DNA of 64,000 bases from the NCBI GenBank assembly GCA_902610815.1, contig CACLXG010000001.1:140775-204774 (forward strand), written 5' to 3'. This document shows positions 18,427 through 25,915 of the stretch, piece after piece. The notes under the pieces are model-generated. The model saw only the letters and a list, made by a program, of their open reading frames with translations. It was not told the origin of the DNA and made no database searches. The position numbers and the translations under genes were made by a program. Positions within the stretch are counted from its first letter, which is position 1, and each line of letters begins with the position of its first letter. The stretch comes from an uncultured Candidatus Actinomarina sp. GTDB lineage: Bacteria > Actinomycetota > Acidimicrobiia > Actinomarinales > Actinomarinaceae.

Positions 18427-19467
18427 ATGGAAGTAAGTGTAAATGTAGGCTATTTTGGTCCACATATTTCAAGTGAAAAAAACTTAATTAAAGAATTAGA
18501 TGAAATAGGTATTTCTTGTATCTGGACAGCTGAAGCATATGGGTACGATGCGGTTACTCCACTTTCATATTTCGCTGCATTGACAGATAATATAAAGTTA
18601 GGTTCTGGCATCATGCAAATTCCTGGGAGATCTCCTGCTATGACTGCAATGACAGCTGTTACCATTGATAAACTTTCAGGTGGTAGGTTTAGGTTGGGTA
18701 TTGGTGTTTCTGGACCCCAAGTTGTTGAAGGTTGGCATGGAGTTGCTTATGGAAAGCCATTAAAAAAGACAAGAGAGTACATCCAAATAGTTAAAGATAT
18801 ATTACGCAGAGAAGGAAAAACTTCATTTGACGGTGAGTATTATAACTTACCTTACAATGGTGATGATGCATCTGGATTAGGAAAGCCATTAAAACTAATT
18901 GAACAACCTCTTAGAAGTGATATTCCAATATATCTTGCAGCTATAGGACCAAAAAATATTGAACTCACTGCTGAGATTGCAGATGGATGGCTTCCTTTTA
19001 TGTATTCACCTACTCTTGGAGATAAATTTTTTAATCAATTTTTACAAAAAGGTTTTGAAAAATCTGGTGATCCAAACAAAAAAGAAAAATTTAATATATC
19101 TGCACCTGTTTTTGCAAAAGTGTGTGATGAATCTGAAAGAGATGCATACTTAGCTCCAGCCAGAAATAACTACACATTATATGTTGGTGGTATGGGAGCT
19201 AAAGATAAAAATTTTTATTTTAATTTGATGTGTGAATATGGCTATGAAGAAATTGCTACGCAGATTCAGGAATTGTATCTAAAAGGAGAAAAAGCTGAAG
19301 CAGAATCAATCTTTCCTGATGAATTGATAGACGATCTAACTCTTGTTGGCTCCAAAGAACGGATAAAAGAAAAGCTTGAAGACTGGAAAAAATGTAATGT
19401 TACAGAACTTTCTATAGCAATACCACTAGATATTCAAACTATAAAATATATTAAAAGTTGTATTTAA
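18427..19467 (+). CDS. LLM-class, probably F420-dependent oxidoreductase
   Basis: Luciferase-like monooxygenase fold proteins of actinobacteria often use reduced F420. The 346 aa form a TIM barrel with the family pattern: A-E-A-Y-G-Y-D near residue 38, KLGSGIMQIPGRSPAMTAMTA (strand 3 and helix), GGRFRLGIGVSGPQVVEGWHG near residue 85, and PIYLAAIGPKNIELTAEIADGWLP near residue 177. The length and these motifs fit the F420 subgroup better than FMN-dependent alkanal monooxygenases. The downstream gene, starting on the next base after the stop, is a flavin reductase-like protein. The substrate is unknown. Confidence 0.85.
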   Translation: MEVSVNVGYFGPHISSEKNLIKELDEIGISCIWTAEAYGYDAVTPLSYFAALTDNIKLGSGIMQIPGRSPAMTAMTAVTIDKLSGGRFRLGIGVSGPQVVEGWHGVAYGKPLKKTREYIQIVKDILRREGKTSFDGEYYNLPYNGDDASGLGKPLKLIEQPLRSDIPIYLAAIGPKNIELTAEIADGWLPFMYSPTLGDKFFNQFLQKGFEKSGDPNKKEKFNISAPVFAKVCDESERDAYLAPARNNYTLYVGGMGAKDKNFYFNLMCEYGYEEIATQIQELYLKGEKAEAESIFPDELIDDLTLVGSKERIKEKLEDWKKCNVTELSIAIPLDIQTIKYIKSCI

Positions 19468-19974
19468 ATGAGTGATTTAACCCCAGAAGATATAAATGTT
19501 TCTACATGGAAAATACCAAGTCCTCTTGGAATAATTGGAAGTCATGCAGATGGTGAATTTAATGGTATGACAGCAAGTTGGATAACTCAAGTTAGTATGG
19601 AGCCAGCCTTAATCGGTGTAGGTATTGATAATAAGAGCGTAACTTTCAAGCTTATGAATCAAAGCGAATATTTTACTTTAAATATGTTTTCGCCTGACTA
19701 CACAAAAGTATTTGTAAAATTTTCTAAACCTGCTGAATACACGGAAGGCTTTCTTAATAAAGAACCCATTTTTTTAACTAAAAATAATGTACCTATCTTT
19801 CAAAATGCAACAGTATGGTTTGAGTTAAAAACAACACAAAAAATTGACTTTGGCACTCATACATTTTTTCTTGGAGAAATAATTGATTGCAAAACATTGA
19901 ATCCTGAAGATAGAGTTGCCTATATGGGTGATACTCGTATGAAATATGGTGGTGTTCCAAGGGGAGGGCACTAA
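19468..19974 (+). CDS. Flavin reductase-like FMN-binding protein
   Basis: The 168 aa match the flavin reductase-like domain: a split-barrel with N-G-M-T-A-S-W-I-T-Q-V-S (FMN phosphate region, about residue 30), the P-A-L-I-G-V-G-I strand, and the S-E-Y-F-T-L-N-M-F segment. Members reduce flavins with NAD(P)H or bind FMN as redox proteins. The gene begins on the base after the LLM oxidoreductase stop, so the two are surely co-translated and may act together, though a F420 enzyme would not need a flavin reductase. A direct test of cofactor would decide between the two roles. Confidence 0.85.
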   Translation: MSDLTPEDINVSTWKIPSPLGIIGSHADGEFNGMTASWITQVSMEPALIGVGIDNKSVTFKLMNQSEYFTLNMFSPDYTKVFVKFSKPAEYTEGFLNKEPIFLTKNNVPIFQNATVWFELKTTQKIDFGTHTFFLGEIIDCKTLNPEDRVAYMGDTRMKYGGVPRGGH

Positions 19975-20047
19975 TTTACAAATATTTAATATTTAGAAAT
20001 AGTTCTTTTCTGTTTTTCTTTTTATAATCAGGAAATATTTAAAAAAA

Positions 20048-20587
20048 ATGAAAATAAAAAAATATGATTTAATCAACGAACTTTCCTTACCTTCTATTGA
20101 TGGATCTGTTTTTGACTTAGAAAATATAAAAGGTAAGAAAGCTCTTATATCTTTTTATAGATATTCTTCTTGTCCATTTTGTCATCTGAGAATTAATGAA
20201 ACTATCAATAATAAAGATAATTTTGGTGAAAATTTTGAAACCATTGCTATATTTAATTGCTCAGTAGAAAGTTTGCAAAAAGCATCTACTAAACATGATT
20301 CCTCTATTTTCATACTTGCTGATGAAAATAGATTCTATTTTGATAAATATGATGTTGAAAAAAGTGCTTTTGGTGTTTTTCTTGGCTCGATTATTGGTTT
20401 TTTTAGATTTATGAAAGCAATATTCGTAAAAGGTTTCAACCCATTAACAAGCATGAGTGGTGCGTTTACAGGTTTACCAGTTGATGTATTAATTGATGAA
20501 AATGGGGTAGTTCAAAATATAAAATATGGAAAAACTACCATTGACCACATTTCAATGGCAGAGGTAATTTCATTCTCAAAGGATTAA
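20048..20587 (+). CDS. Peroxiredoxin-like (AhpC/TSA) thioredoxin-fold protein
   Basis: The 179 aa have a thioredoxin fold with the redox motif SSCPFCHLRI near residue 41, so a C-x-x-C pair, and the later S-G-A-F-T-G-L-P-V-D-V-L-I-D-E-N-G segment with the cis-Pro. It resembles the peroxiredoxin-like family of redoxins rather than typical 2-Cys AhpC. No signal peptide is seen, so it is probably cytoplasmic. TATAAT at 20023-20028 is a likely promoter, giving a leader of about 13 nt. A methyltransferase gene follows after 4 nt. Confidence 0.75.
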   Translation: MKIKKYDLINELSLPSIDGSVFDLENIKGKKALISFYRYSSCPFCHLRINETINNKDNFGENFETIAIFNCSVESLQKASTKHDSSIFILADENRFYFDKYDVEKSAFGVFLGSIIGFFRFMKAIFVKGFNPLTSMSGAFTGLPVDVLIDENGVVQNIKYGKTTIDHISMAEVISFSKD

Positions 20588-20591
20588 TAAA

Positions 20592-21284
20592 TTGAAGAAA
20601 TATATTTACTTGTTTGTTTCTAATTTACTTCTTTTTTTTATTTTTCCAATAATTCGACTTTTAAATAAATCATTTTACGAAAAAAATATTCTTCCTAAAT
20701 TAATAAATTTTACATGCAATTCAAGGCCAATTGATTACCAAAGAAAAAAAGTAATTCCTGACGCTACAGGTAAAGTTCTTGAGATAGGGATTGGACCTGG
20801 TTCAAATTTAAAACATTATGACAATGAAAAAGTTTCAAAAATTATTGGAGTTGATCCTTCAAAGGAGCTGAACACTATTGCAAAAAAAAGAGCTGATTCA
20901 AAAGAATTAAATATTGAATTTTTAATAGAATCTGCAAGTAAATTATCGGTAGATTCTGAATCAATTGATACTGTTGTTAGCACCTATGCTTTATGCTCAA
21001 TTCCTGAACCCAATAAAACTTTACAGGAAATAAAAAGAGTTTTAAAAAAGAATGGTGTTTTTATTTTCAGTGAACATGGTTTATCACCGGATAAATCTGT
21101 TTCATTTATACAAAATTCTACTGATTTTTTCTATCCCAAAATTGCTGGTGGATGCCATACAAATAGAAATATTAAAGAATTACTAATTGAAAATGGATTT
21201 AACTTATTAGAAATGAATAATATTTATTTGCCAGGTACACAAAAATTTCTTGGTTACAACTATTGGGGAAAAGCTACAGTTTAA
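20592..21284 (+). CDS. Class I SAM-dependent methyltransferase with N-terminal membrane anchor
   Basis: The 230-aa protein starts with a hydrophobic segment (residues about 4-22) followed by a class I methyltransferase domain: motif I is VLEIGIGPGSN near residue 66, the acidic motif II is I-I-G-V-D-P-S, and motif IV is TVVSTYALCSIP. This order resembles the METTL7/UbiE-like Methyltransf_11 group. The start is TTG 20592, the only initiation codon that keeps the N-terminal helix; it sits 4 nt after the previous stop. The 3' end overlaps the convergent hydrolase by 4 nt. The substrate is unknown; a hydrophobic thiol or lipid is plausible. Confidence 0.78.
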   Translation: MKKYIYLFVSNLLLFFIFPIIRLLNKSFYEKNILPKLINFTCNSRPIDYQRKKVIPDATGKVLEIGIGPGSNLKHYDNEKVSKIIGVDPSKELNTIAKKRADSKELNIEFLIESASKLSVDSESIDTVVSTYALCSIPEPNKTLQEIKRVLKKNGVFIFSEHGLSPDKSVSFIQNSTDFFYPKIAGGCHTNRNIKELLIENGFNLLEMNNIYLPGTQKFLGYNYWGKATV

Positions 21285-22177
21285 TAGTCCATTATTGACA
21301 AGATAGCTTTTACACATGCATCAGGATTATCTTCCTGTAAAAAATGTCCTGCATTCTTTATTGTTACATGAGGCATATTTTCACATCCTGGAATGTGTTT
21401 TAAAAATGAATTTTCTACACCTGCAAATATTGGATCATTATCGCTAAAAGCACATAAAAAAGGTTTATTCCATTTCTTTAATTTTTCCCAAGCTTCTTCA
21501 TTAAACTTTCTACTCGGAGTCATGGGTGATGAGGGAACAAGATTAGGAAATTGCCTTACACCTTGTTTGTAAGTTTCATCTGGAAAGGGTGCATTGTATG
21601 CATCTAGAGCTGATTGATCCAAACCGTTAGTCCCATTTCTAACTTGACCAGCTACATGTAGGTCATCTTTAATATTCATAAATTCTTTGAAGATTAAAAA
21701 ACCCGTATTTAATGGTGCTTTACCAGTCGGCAATCCTGTATTTGCTGCAACTATACGATTAAATCTATCATCATATTTTGCTGCCAACCTTAATCCAATC
21801 AAACCACCCCAGTCTTGACAAAATAATGTGACATTTTTTAGATTAACTCCTTCAATCCACTGGGACATCCAATCAACAAATTCTTCATATGTATAGTGAT
21901 ACCTTGAAGTAAATTTATCTGATTTTCCAAACCCTGGTAAGTCTGGAACAATAACCCTGTAACCTGCATCTTTGAGAGGATCAATCATATTCCTATACAA
22001 ATAACCCCAAGTAGGATTTCCGTGCATTAAAAGTATTGTTTCATCCTTATCTGAATTTTCATCTACATAGTGAATATTTATATCACCGTGCCGTGAATTA
22101 ACGTTATAAAAATTCTCTTTATATCCCCAGTTTTCGATATTTTTAAAATCTTCTAAATTTGTTTTTAATATTTCCAT
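21281..22177 (-). CDS. Haloalkane dehalogenase-like alpha/beta hydrolase
   Basis: Haloalkane dehalogenases remove halide from alkyl halides by an Asp nucleophile. The 298-aa sequence has HGNPTWGYLYRNM at residues 52-64 (oxyanion region), the nucleophile elbow Q-D-W-G-G with Asp122 and the adjacent halide-binding Trp123, a catalytic acid candidate at Asp246/248 (FSDNDP), and His278 in NAGHFLQED. The Q-D-W-G-G elbow and acid position fit subfamily HLD-I (DhlA-like). The closest alternatives are epoxide hydrolases and fluoroacetate dehalogenases, which have different elbow residues. It is convergent with the methyltransferase and tail-to-tail with no operon partner. Confidence 0.8.
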   Translation of the reverse strand: MEILKTNLEDFKNIENWGYKENFYNVNSRHGDINIHYVDENSDKDETILLMHGNPTWGYLYRNMIDPLKDAGYRVIVPDLPGFGKSDKFTSRYHYTYEEFVDWMSQWIEGVNLKNVTLFCQDWGGLIGLRLAAKYDDRFNRIVAANTGLPTGKAPLNTGFLIFKEFMNIKDDLHVAGQVRNGTNGLDQSALDAYNAPFPDETYKQGVRQFPNLVPSSPMTPSRKFNEEAWEKLKKWNKPFLCAFSDNDPIFAGVENSFLKHIPGCENMPHVTIKNAGHFLQEDNPDACVKAILSIMDY

Positions 22178-22228
22178 CTACAATTATTTTACAATTTATC
22201 TTTGGTCCATTCAGCTATATTTTGAAGT

Positions 22229-22744
22229 TTATAAGTTATGGATAACATTTGTAACGACTCCCCAAACGAAAGCTTCACTTTCATGAGGAATAACAATTGG
22301 ATCAAACGCATTATTTTCTGGTTCTAAGATTATGCTCTTCCCTTTTTTACGGTATCTTTTTACAGTCAGTTCATTGTCTACAACAGCAATGACTACTTTT
22401 CCATCTTCAGCTTTTAAGCTTCTGTCTACTACTAAGATATCGTCTGGAAATATACCAGCATTAATCATGGACTCTCCAGAAGCTCTTACTAAAAATGTTG
22501 ATGCAGGATGCTTAACTAAGTATTGATTTAAATCTATTTTGTCTTCTAAATAGTCATCTGCAGGGGATGGGAATCCAGCTGCAACTTTATTACTATACAT
22601 TGGTACTTCATATAGCCCTTTGTTGATGACCTCAGAGATATATTTCACCTTACTTACAGGAATACGGACAGCTTTTGTTTGCTCTCCATACTTCCCTTGA
22701 CCTTTTGGTCTACCGGCTCCTTTTCTTGCTCCACCTCGTGGCAT
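22229..22744 (-). CDS. umuD: UmuD-like S24 self-cleaving protein of DNA polymerase V
   Basis: UmuD, after RecA-stimulated self-cleavage, activates UmuC for translesion synthesis. The 171 aa start with a basic G-A-R-K-G-A-G-R-P-K-G motif common in UmuD-type proteins, then the cleavage site A56-G57 (KVAAGFPSPADDYLED), the Ser92 nucleophile in ASGESM, and Lys129 in ELTVKR. All catalytic residues are intact. It is divergent from umuC, rather than in the usual umuD-umuC operon, across a 55-nt gap with an 18-bp palindrome. No GAAC-N4-GTTC LexA box is present there. Confidence 0.93.
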   Translation of the reverse strand: MPRGGARKGAGRPKGQGKYGEQTKAVRIPVSKVKYISEVINKGLYEVPMYSNKVAAGFPSPADDYLEDKIDLNQYLVKHPASTFLVRASGESMINAGIFPDDILVVDRSLKAEDGKVVIAVVDNELTVKRYRKKGKSIILEPENNAFDPIVIPHESEAFVWGVVTNVIHNL

Positions 22745-22767
22745 AAAAATGTCTTTCTTTTTTCTTA

Positions 22768-22785
22768 GAATAGTGTACAGTATTC
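22768..22785. promoter_or_regulatory. Palindromic operator candidate between umuD and umuC
   Basis: The 18-bp sequence GAATAGTGTACAGTATTC matches its reverse complement at 16 of 18 positions. It overlaps a TAGAAT -10 candidate for umuC (22766-22771) on the plus strand and a TATTCT -10 candidate for umuD on the minus strand, so a bound protein would block both. It differs from the SOS box seen at recA and lexA in this window. Confidence 0.5.
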
Positions 22786-22799
22786 AAAGGAGTAAGTAA

Positions 22800-24065
22800 G
22801 TGAATAATAAAATTTTTGCCCTAGTGGACTGTAATAATTTTTATGCGTCTTGTGAGAGAGTATTTAACCCAAAGCTAGAAGGAAAGCCCATTGTTGTTTT
22901 GTCTAACAATGATGGATGTGTTGTTGCTAGATCAAACGAAGCAAAAGCTTTAGGCATACCGATGGGAGCCCCGTACTTTAAATACAAACAACTTATCAAT
23001 AGAAACAGAGTTCATGTATTTTCATCAAATTACACCTTTTATGGTGATATGTCGGCCAGAGTGATGACCTCACTGAAATCTCTTGTAAGCGATATAGAGA
23101 TTTATTCTATCGATGAAGCGTTTCTCGATATCAGTAGCTTTTACTACTGTGATTTAGAAGAGACGGCTCAAGAGATACGAAGATTAATCAAACAGTGGAC
23201 AGGGATTCCAGTTTCTATAGGTATAGGCCCAACAAAGACATTGGCAAAAGCAGCAAACAGACAAGCTAAAAAATATACAACATCTAATGTCTTCGACATA
23301 CGAGATCAGAGTGTAAGAGATGAGATTTTAAAAGATCTACCACTTGAAGAGATATGGGGAATCTCGACAAGATGGGGAAGAAGGCTTCGAAAAATTGGAG
23401 TAGACACTGCTTATGATTTAACGCAGGCAAATGCTCGTCATGTTAGAAAAACGATCAGCATTGTAGGGGAGAGGATACATCATGAGCTAAATGGGATTTC
23501 CTGTATTGGTATAGAAGAAGTAAAGAATAAGAAAAACATCATATCCTCTAAGTCATTTGGTAGAAAAGTAATGCTAGTAAGTGAGTTAGAGGAAGCTGTT
23601 TCCAACTATGTTGCTAGAGCATGTGAGAAGCTGAGAGCACAGGGTTCTAGAGCCCAAGGCTTGTATGTATTCTTAAGAACCAGTCCATTTGTTGATCCAG
23701 AGAAAAGATACAGCAACGGTATGAGTACATTTTTTTCAATACCAACAAGCAATACGTCAAAGATTGTCAAAGAAGCAAAACATCTAACACGAAAACTCTT
23801 TGTCTACGGATATGAATACCAGAAAATTGGTGTAATGCTGTTAGATATTACTGACGCAGAGAACGAACAGTATAGTTTTTATGAATATGAGAACTACGAT
23901 CAATCAGACCGTGTCATGGAGGTACTGGATGGCGTTAATAGCAGGTATGGATCAAGCACATTGACACTGGGAGCACAGGGTATAAAAAAAGACTGGAGAA
24001 TGAAGTCGGAAAGAAAGTCTGCTGCTTACACAACAAATATGCTTCAAATACCAGTTGTGAAGTAA
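22800..24065 (+). CDS. umuC: DNA polymerase V catalytic subunit UmuC (Y family)
   Basis: UmuC copies damaged DNA. The 421 aa contain the Y-family core: [16 protein letters not shown] at residue 7 with the first catalytic Asp, the [12 protein letters not shown] motif near residue 101 with the Asp-Glu pair, the helix-hairpin-helix segment [17 protein letters not shown], and the long C-terminal UmuC-specific domain ending with [10 protein letters not shown]. It starts at GTG 22800 with AGGAG 8 nt upstream. The base composition looks higher in G+C than its neighbours, which would fit lateral gain, but I could not measure it. Confidence 0.95.
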   Translation: MNNKIFALVDCNNFYASCERVFNPKLEGKPIVVLSNNDGCVVARSNEAKALGIPMGAPYFKYKQLINRNRVHVFSSNYTFYGDMSARVMTSLKSLVSDIEIYSIDEAFLDISSFYYCDLEETAQEIRRLIKQWTGIPVSIGIGPTKTLAKAANRQAKKYTTSNVFDIRDQSVRDEILKDLPLEEIWGISTRWGRRLRKIGVDTAYDLTQANARHVRKTISIVGERIHHELNGISCIGIEEVKNKKNIISSKSFGRKVMLVSELEEAVSNYVARACEKLRAQGSRAQGLYVFLRTSPFVDPEKRYSNGMSTFFSIPTSNTSKIVKEAKHLTRKLFVYGYEYQKIGVMLLDITDAENEQYSFYEYENYDQSDRVMEVLDGVNSRYGSSTLTLGAQGIKKDWRMKSERKSAAYTTNMLQIPVVK

Positions 24066-24099
24066 GAAAAGTGTGAAGTAATCTGTTTAAATTAAAGTT

Positions 24100-24966
24100 A
24101 TGGTTTTAGAGAATCCATATGCACACTCACTAGATGGTCTTGAAATAGAGGACCCAGTACAAAGCTTTTTTGATTACTGCAAGAAACGTGAAGCTGTGCG
24201 TGTAAAAAGAGAGTCAGGAGAAGCATATCCTTGGAGTGATGACCCTATTCTACAAAAAGGACGTTTTTTAAATGTTTTTAGAGAGGATGACAAAGTAAGT
24301 AAATCCATTATTAAATTTGCTGAACCAGTAAAAGAAGACTTACCTTTGTTAATCCAAGCTCTATTTTTTAGTAGGTGGTGCAACAGAGATTTAACTATTG
24401 ATCAACTAACGATAAATGATTTAGGTAATCCAGTAACTTTAAAAGAGAAACTTCTTGATTTAGAGCAATGGGAGAACTACACAGCATATCCAGTAGAAAA
24501 TTCTTATTGGAATGAAAAGCTATTCAGCAGGATAGATGCAGCCACATACAAATTTTATGAAAAAAAAGAAGAGTTAGTTGAAATAGTTTTGAATTCTAAT
24601 AGAGATGTTATTACTGCTACAAACAATGTAAATAAGCAATTTAGAATGAATAATGACTTCCCAATATTTATGGCTTTGATAGATATTGCCTGGTTTAGAG
24701 AAGATGTTATACCAATGACCACTGATGTTCCAACTGGTATTGGTGCAGAACCATATTTAGACAGGCTACAAAATTTTCTTAATTTAAATAGCCACCAAGA
24801 TGTAGGCCTTAAAATGATAGAACTTCAAAAAGAGTATTGGCCTGAAGCTAAAAGAGAATTTTATCCTATTGACATAGAGTATCAATCTTGTGAATGCAGA
24901 AAATACTTCAGTTATGTGAATGGTACAAAAAAGTTTGAAGGAAAGAATCTTTTTCAGTCTAATTAG
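24100..24966 (+). CDS. 5-hmU DNA kinase-like helical domain protein (putative DNA base hypermodification)
   Basis: The 288-aa sequence carries the pattern of the helical domain found in phage 5-hydroxymethyluracil DNA kinases and alpha-glutamyl/putrescinyl thymine pyrophosphorylases: R-E-A-V-R-V-K-R-E-S-G near residue 30, PWSDDPILQKGRFLNVFRE-D-D near residue 44, and C-E-C-R-K-Y near the C-terminus. Those enzymes act on thymine bases in phage DNA. Here it is a stand-alone protein in a cellular chromosome, 34 nt after umuC. TGTTTAAAT ending 8 nt before the ATG may be its own promoter. No kinase P-loop is visible. The family call rests on memory of these motifs, and the activity is unproven. Confidence 0.7.
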   Translation: MVLENPYAHSLDGLEIEDPVQSFFDYCKKREAVRVKRESGEAYPWSDDPILQKGRFLNVFREDDKVSKSIIKFAEPVKEDLPLLIQALFFSRWCNRDLTIDQLTINDLGNPVTLKEKLLDLEQWENYTAYPVENSYWNEKLFSRIDAATYKFYEKKEELVEIVLNSNRDVITATNNVNKQFRMNNDFPIFMALIDIAWFREDVIPMTTDVPTGIGAEPYLDRLQNFLNLNSHQDVGLKMIELQKEYWPEAKREFYPIDIEYQSCECRKYFSYVNGTKKFEGKNLFQSN

Positions 24967-24999
24967 TAATCGTTTAGCTAAAAATTTAGAATACTTTTT

Positions 25000-25911
25000 G
25001 TGAGAAAAACTTTTCTAATTTTAATCCTATTAATTTTCTTGATTTTAATAATTTCATACATATTTGATCTAGATATTATGACAGTTTATGAAAATGAAAT
25101 TATAACCAAACCTCAAAATGATATCGTTACTATCAATGAAACACGTATAGATATAAAATCGTTAAAAAATGATGTCTTTTTTGTTTTTGACAAAAGTTGT
25201 AAAAAATACGGTCCATTTTCACTTGAAGAAGCACTTTCTGAGGTAAATAAAGGCTTTGATTCTTATTGCTCTAATCCAAATCTAAATATTAGATTGATTG
25301 AAATTCATGAAAGAAAAGAATCTAATGACAGTAGTTTTAAAACCCTAACTAGCAACTTAGCTTACTCCATACCTGGAATCGAGGGTGATGAAGATACAGG
25401 AATAAGAATAGATCTTGCTATATACCAACTTCCAGAACCTTTTAGAAGTATTGTCAAGGATGAAGTTAAAGTTATAAATGGCTGCCATCCCTATGGAGAA
25501 GCATTGTTTGGAAGATGTGTATATGGTGTGTTTGATCCTGTTGGTTATGATGCTGAAGGTAATTATGGTAATGATTGGGCAAATTCAATATGGATATCAG
25601 ATAGAGGGATAAGCTCTGGAAGGCTAAATGATATTCTTTTACATGAAGCAGCTCATGCTTACTCTTATTTAAAACTTCAACATTGTATGTTGGATACAGG
25701 AGTTAGTTTTAGAGACACTGCTCATAAAAGGTTTGGGAATGAAGAGTATTTAGCTGATGCATTTGTTTACTATTTTGGTGGTAAATGGACGAATTACTAT
25801 CAGCTTGAAAACTTATCAATAGAAGATACAAATTGGATAAGAGATATGATTACTTACTGTGATTGGTACATCGAGAATAAAGAATATTTAGAAAAAACTT
25901 TAGGAAGATAA
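25000..25911 (+). CDS. Membrane-anchored HExxH zinc-peptidase-like protein
   Basis: The 303 aa begin with an uncleaved-looking membrane segment (residues about 3-22: FLILILLIFLILIISYIF) that would leave the rest outside the cell. The active-site motif HEAAH lies near residues 215-219, followed about 30 residues later by E-E-Y-L-A-D, a plausible third zinc ligand as in gluzincins. Several Cys (GCHPYGEALFGRC and others) fit an extracellular protein. I do not recognise the family. It starts at GTG 25000 with TAGAAT ending 8 nt upstream, and ends 4 nt before the IF2_N membrane protein, so those two form an operon. Confidence 0.65.
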   Translation: MRKTFLILILLIFLILIISYIFDLDIMTVYENEIITKPQNDIVTINETRIDIKSLKNDVFFVFDKSCKKYGPFSLEEALSEVNKGFDSYCSNPNLNIRLIEIHERKESNDSSFKTLTSNLAYSIPGIEGDEDTGIRIDLAIYQLPEPFRSIVKDEVKVINGCHPYGEALFGRCVYGVFDPVGYDAEGNYGNDWANSIWISDRGISSGRLNDILLHEAAHAYSYLKLQHCMLDTGVSFRDTAHKRFGNEEYLADAFVYYFGGKWTNYYQLENLSIEDTNWIRDMITYCDWYIENKEYLEKTLGR

Positions 25912-25915
25912 AAAT

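Noticed and set aside
22229-24966. Prophage remnant
   Set aside because: No integrase, terminase, capsid or attachment repeats are seen; UmuDC and the base-modification-like protein alone do not make a prophage.
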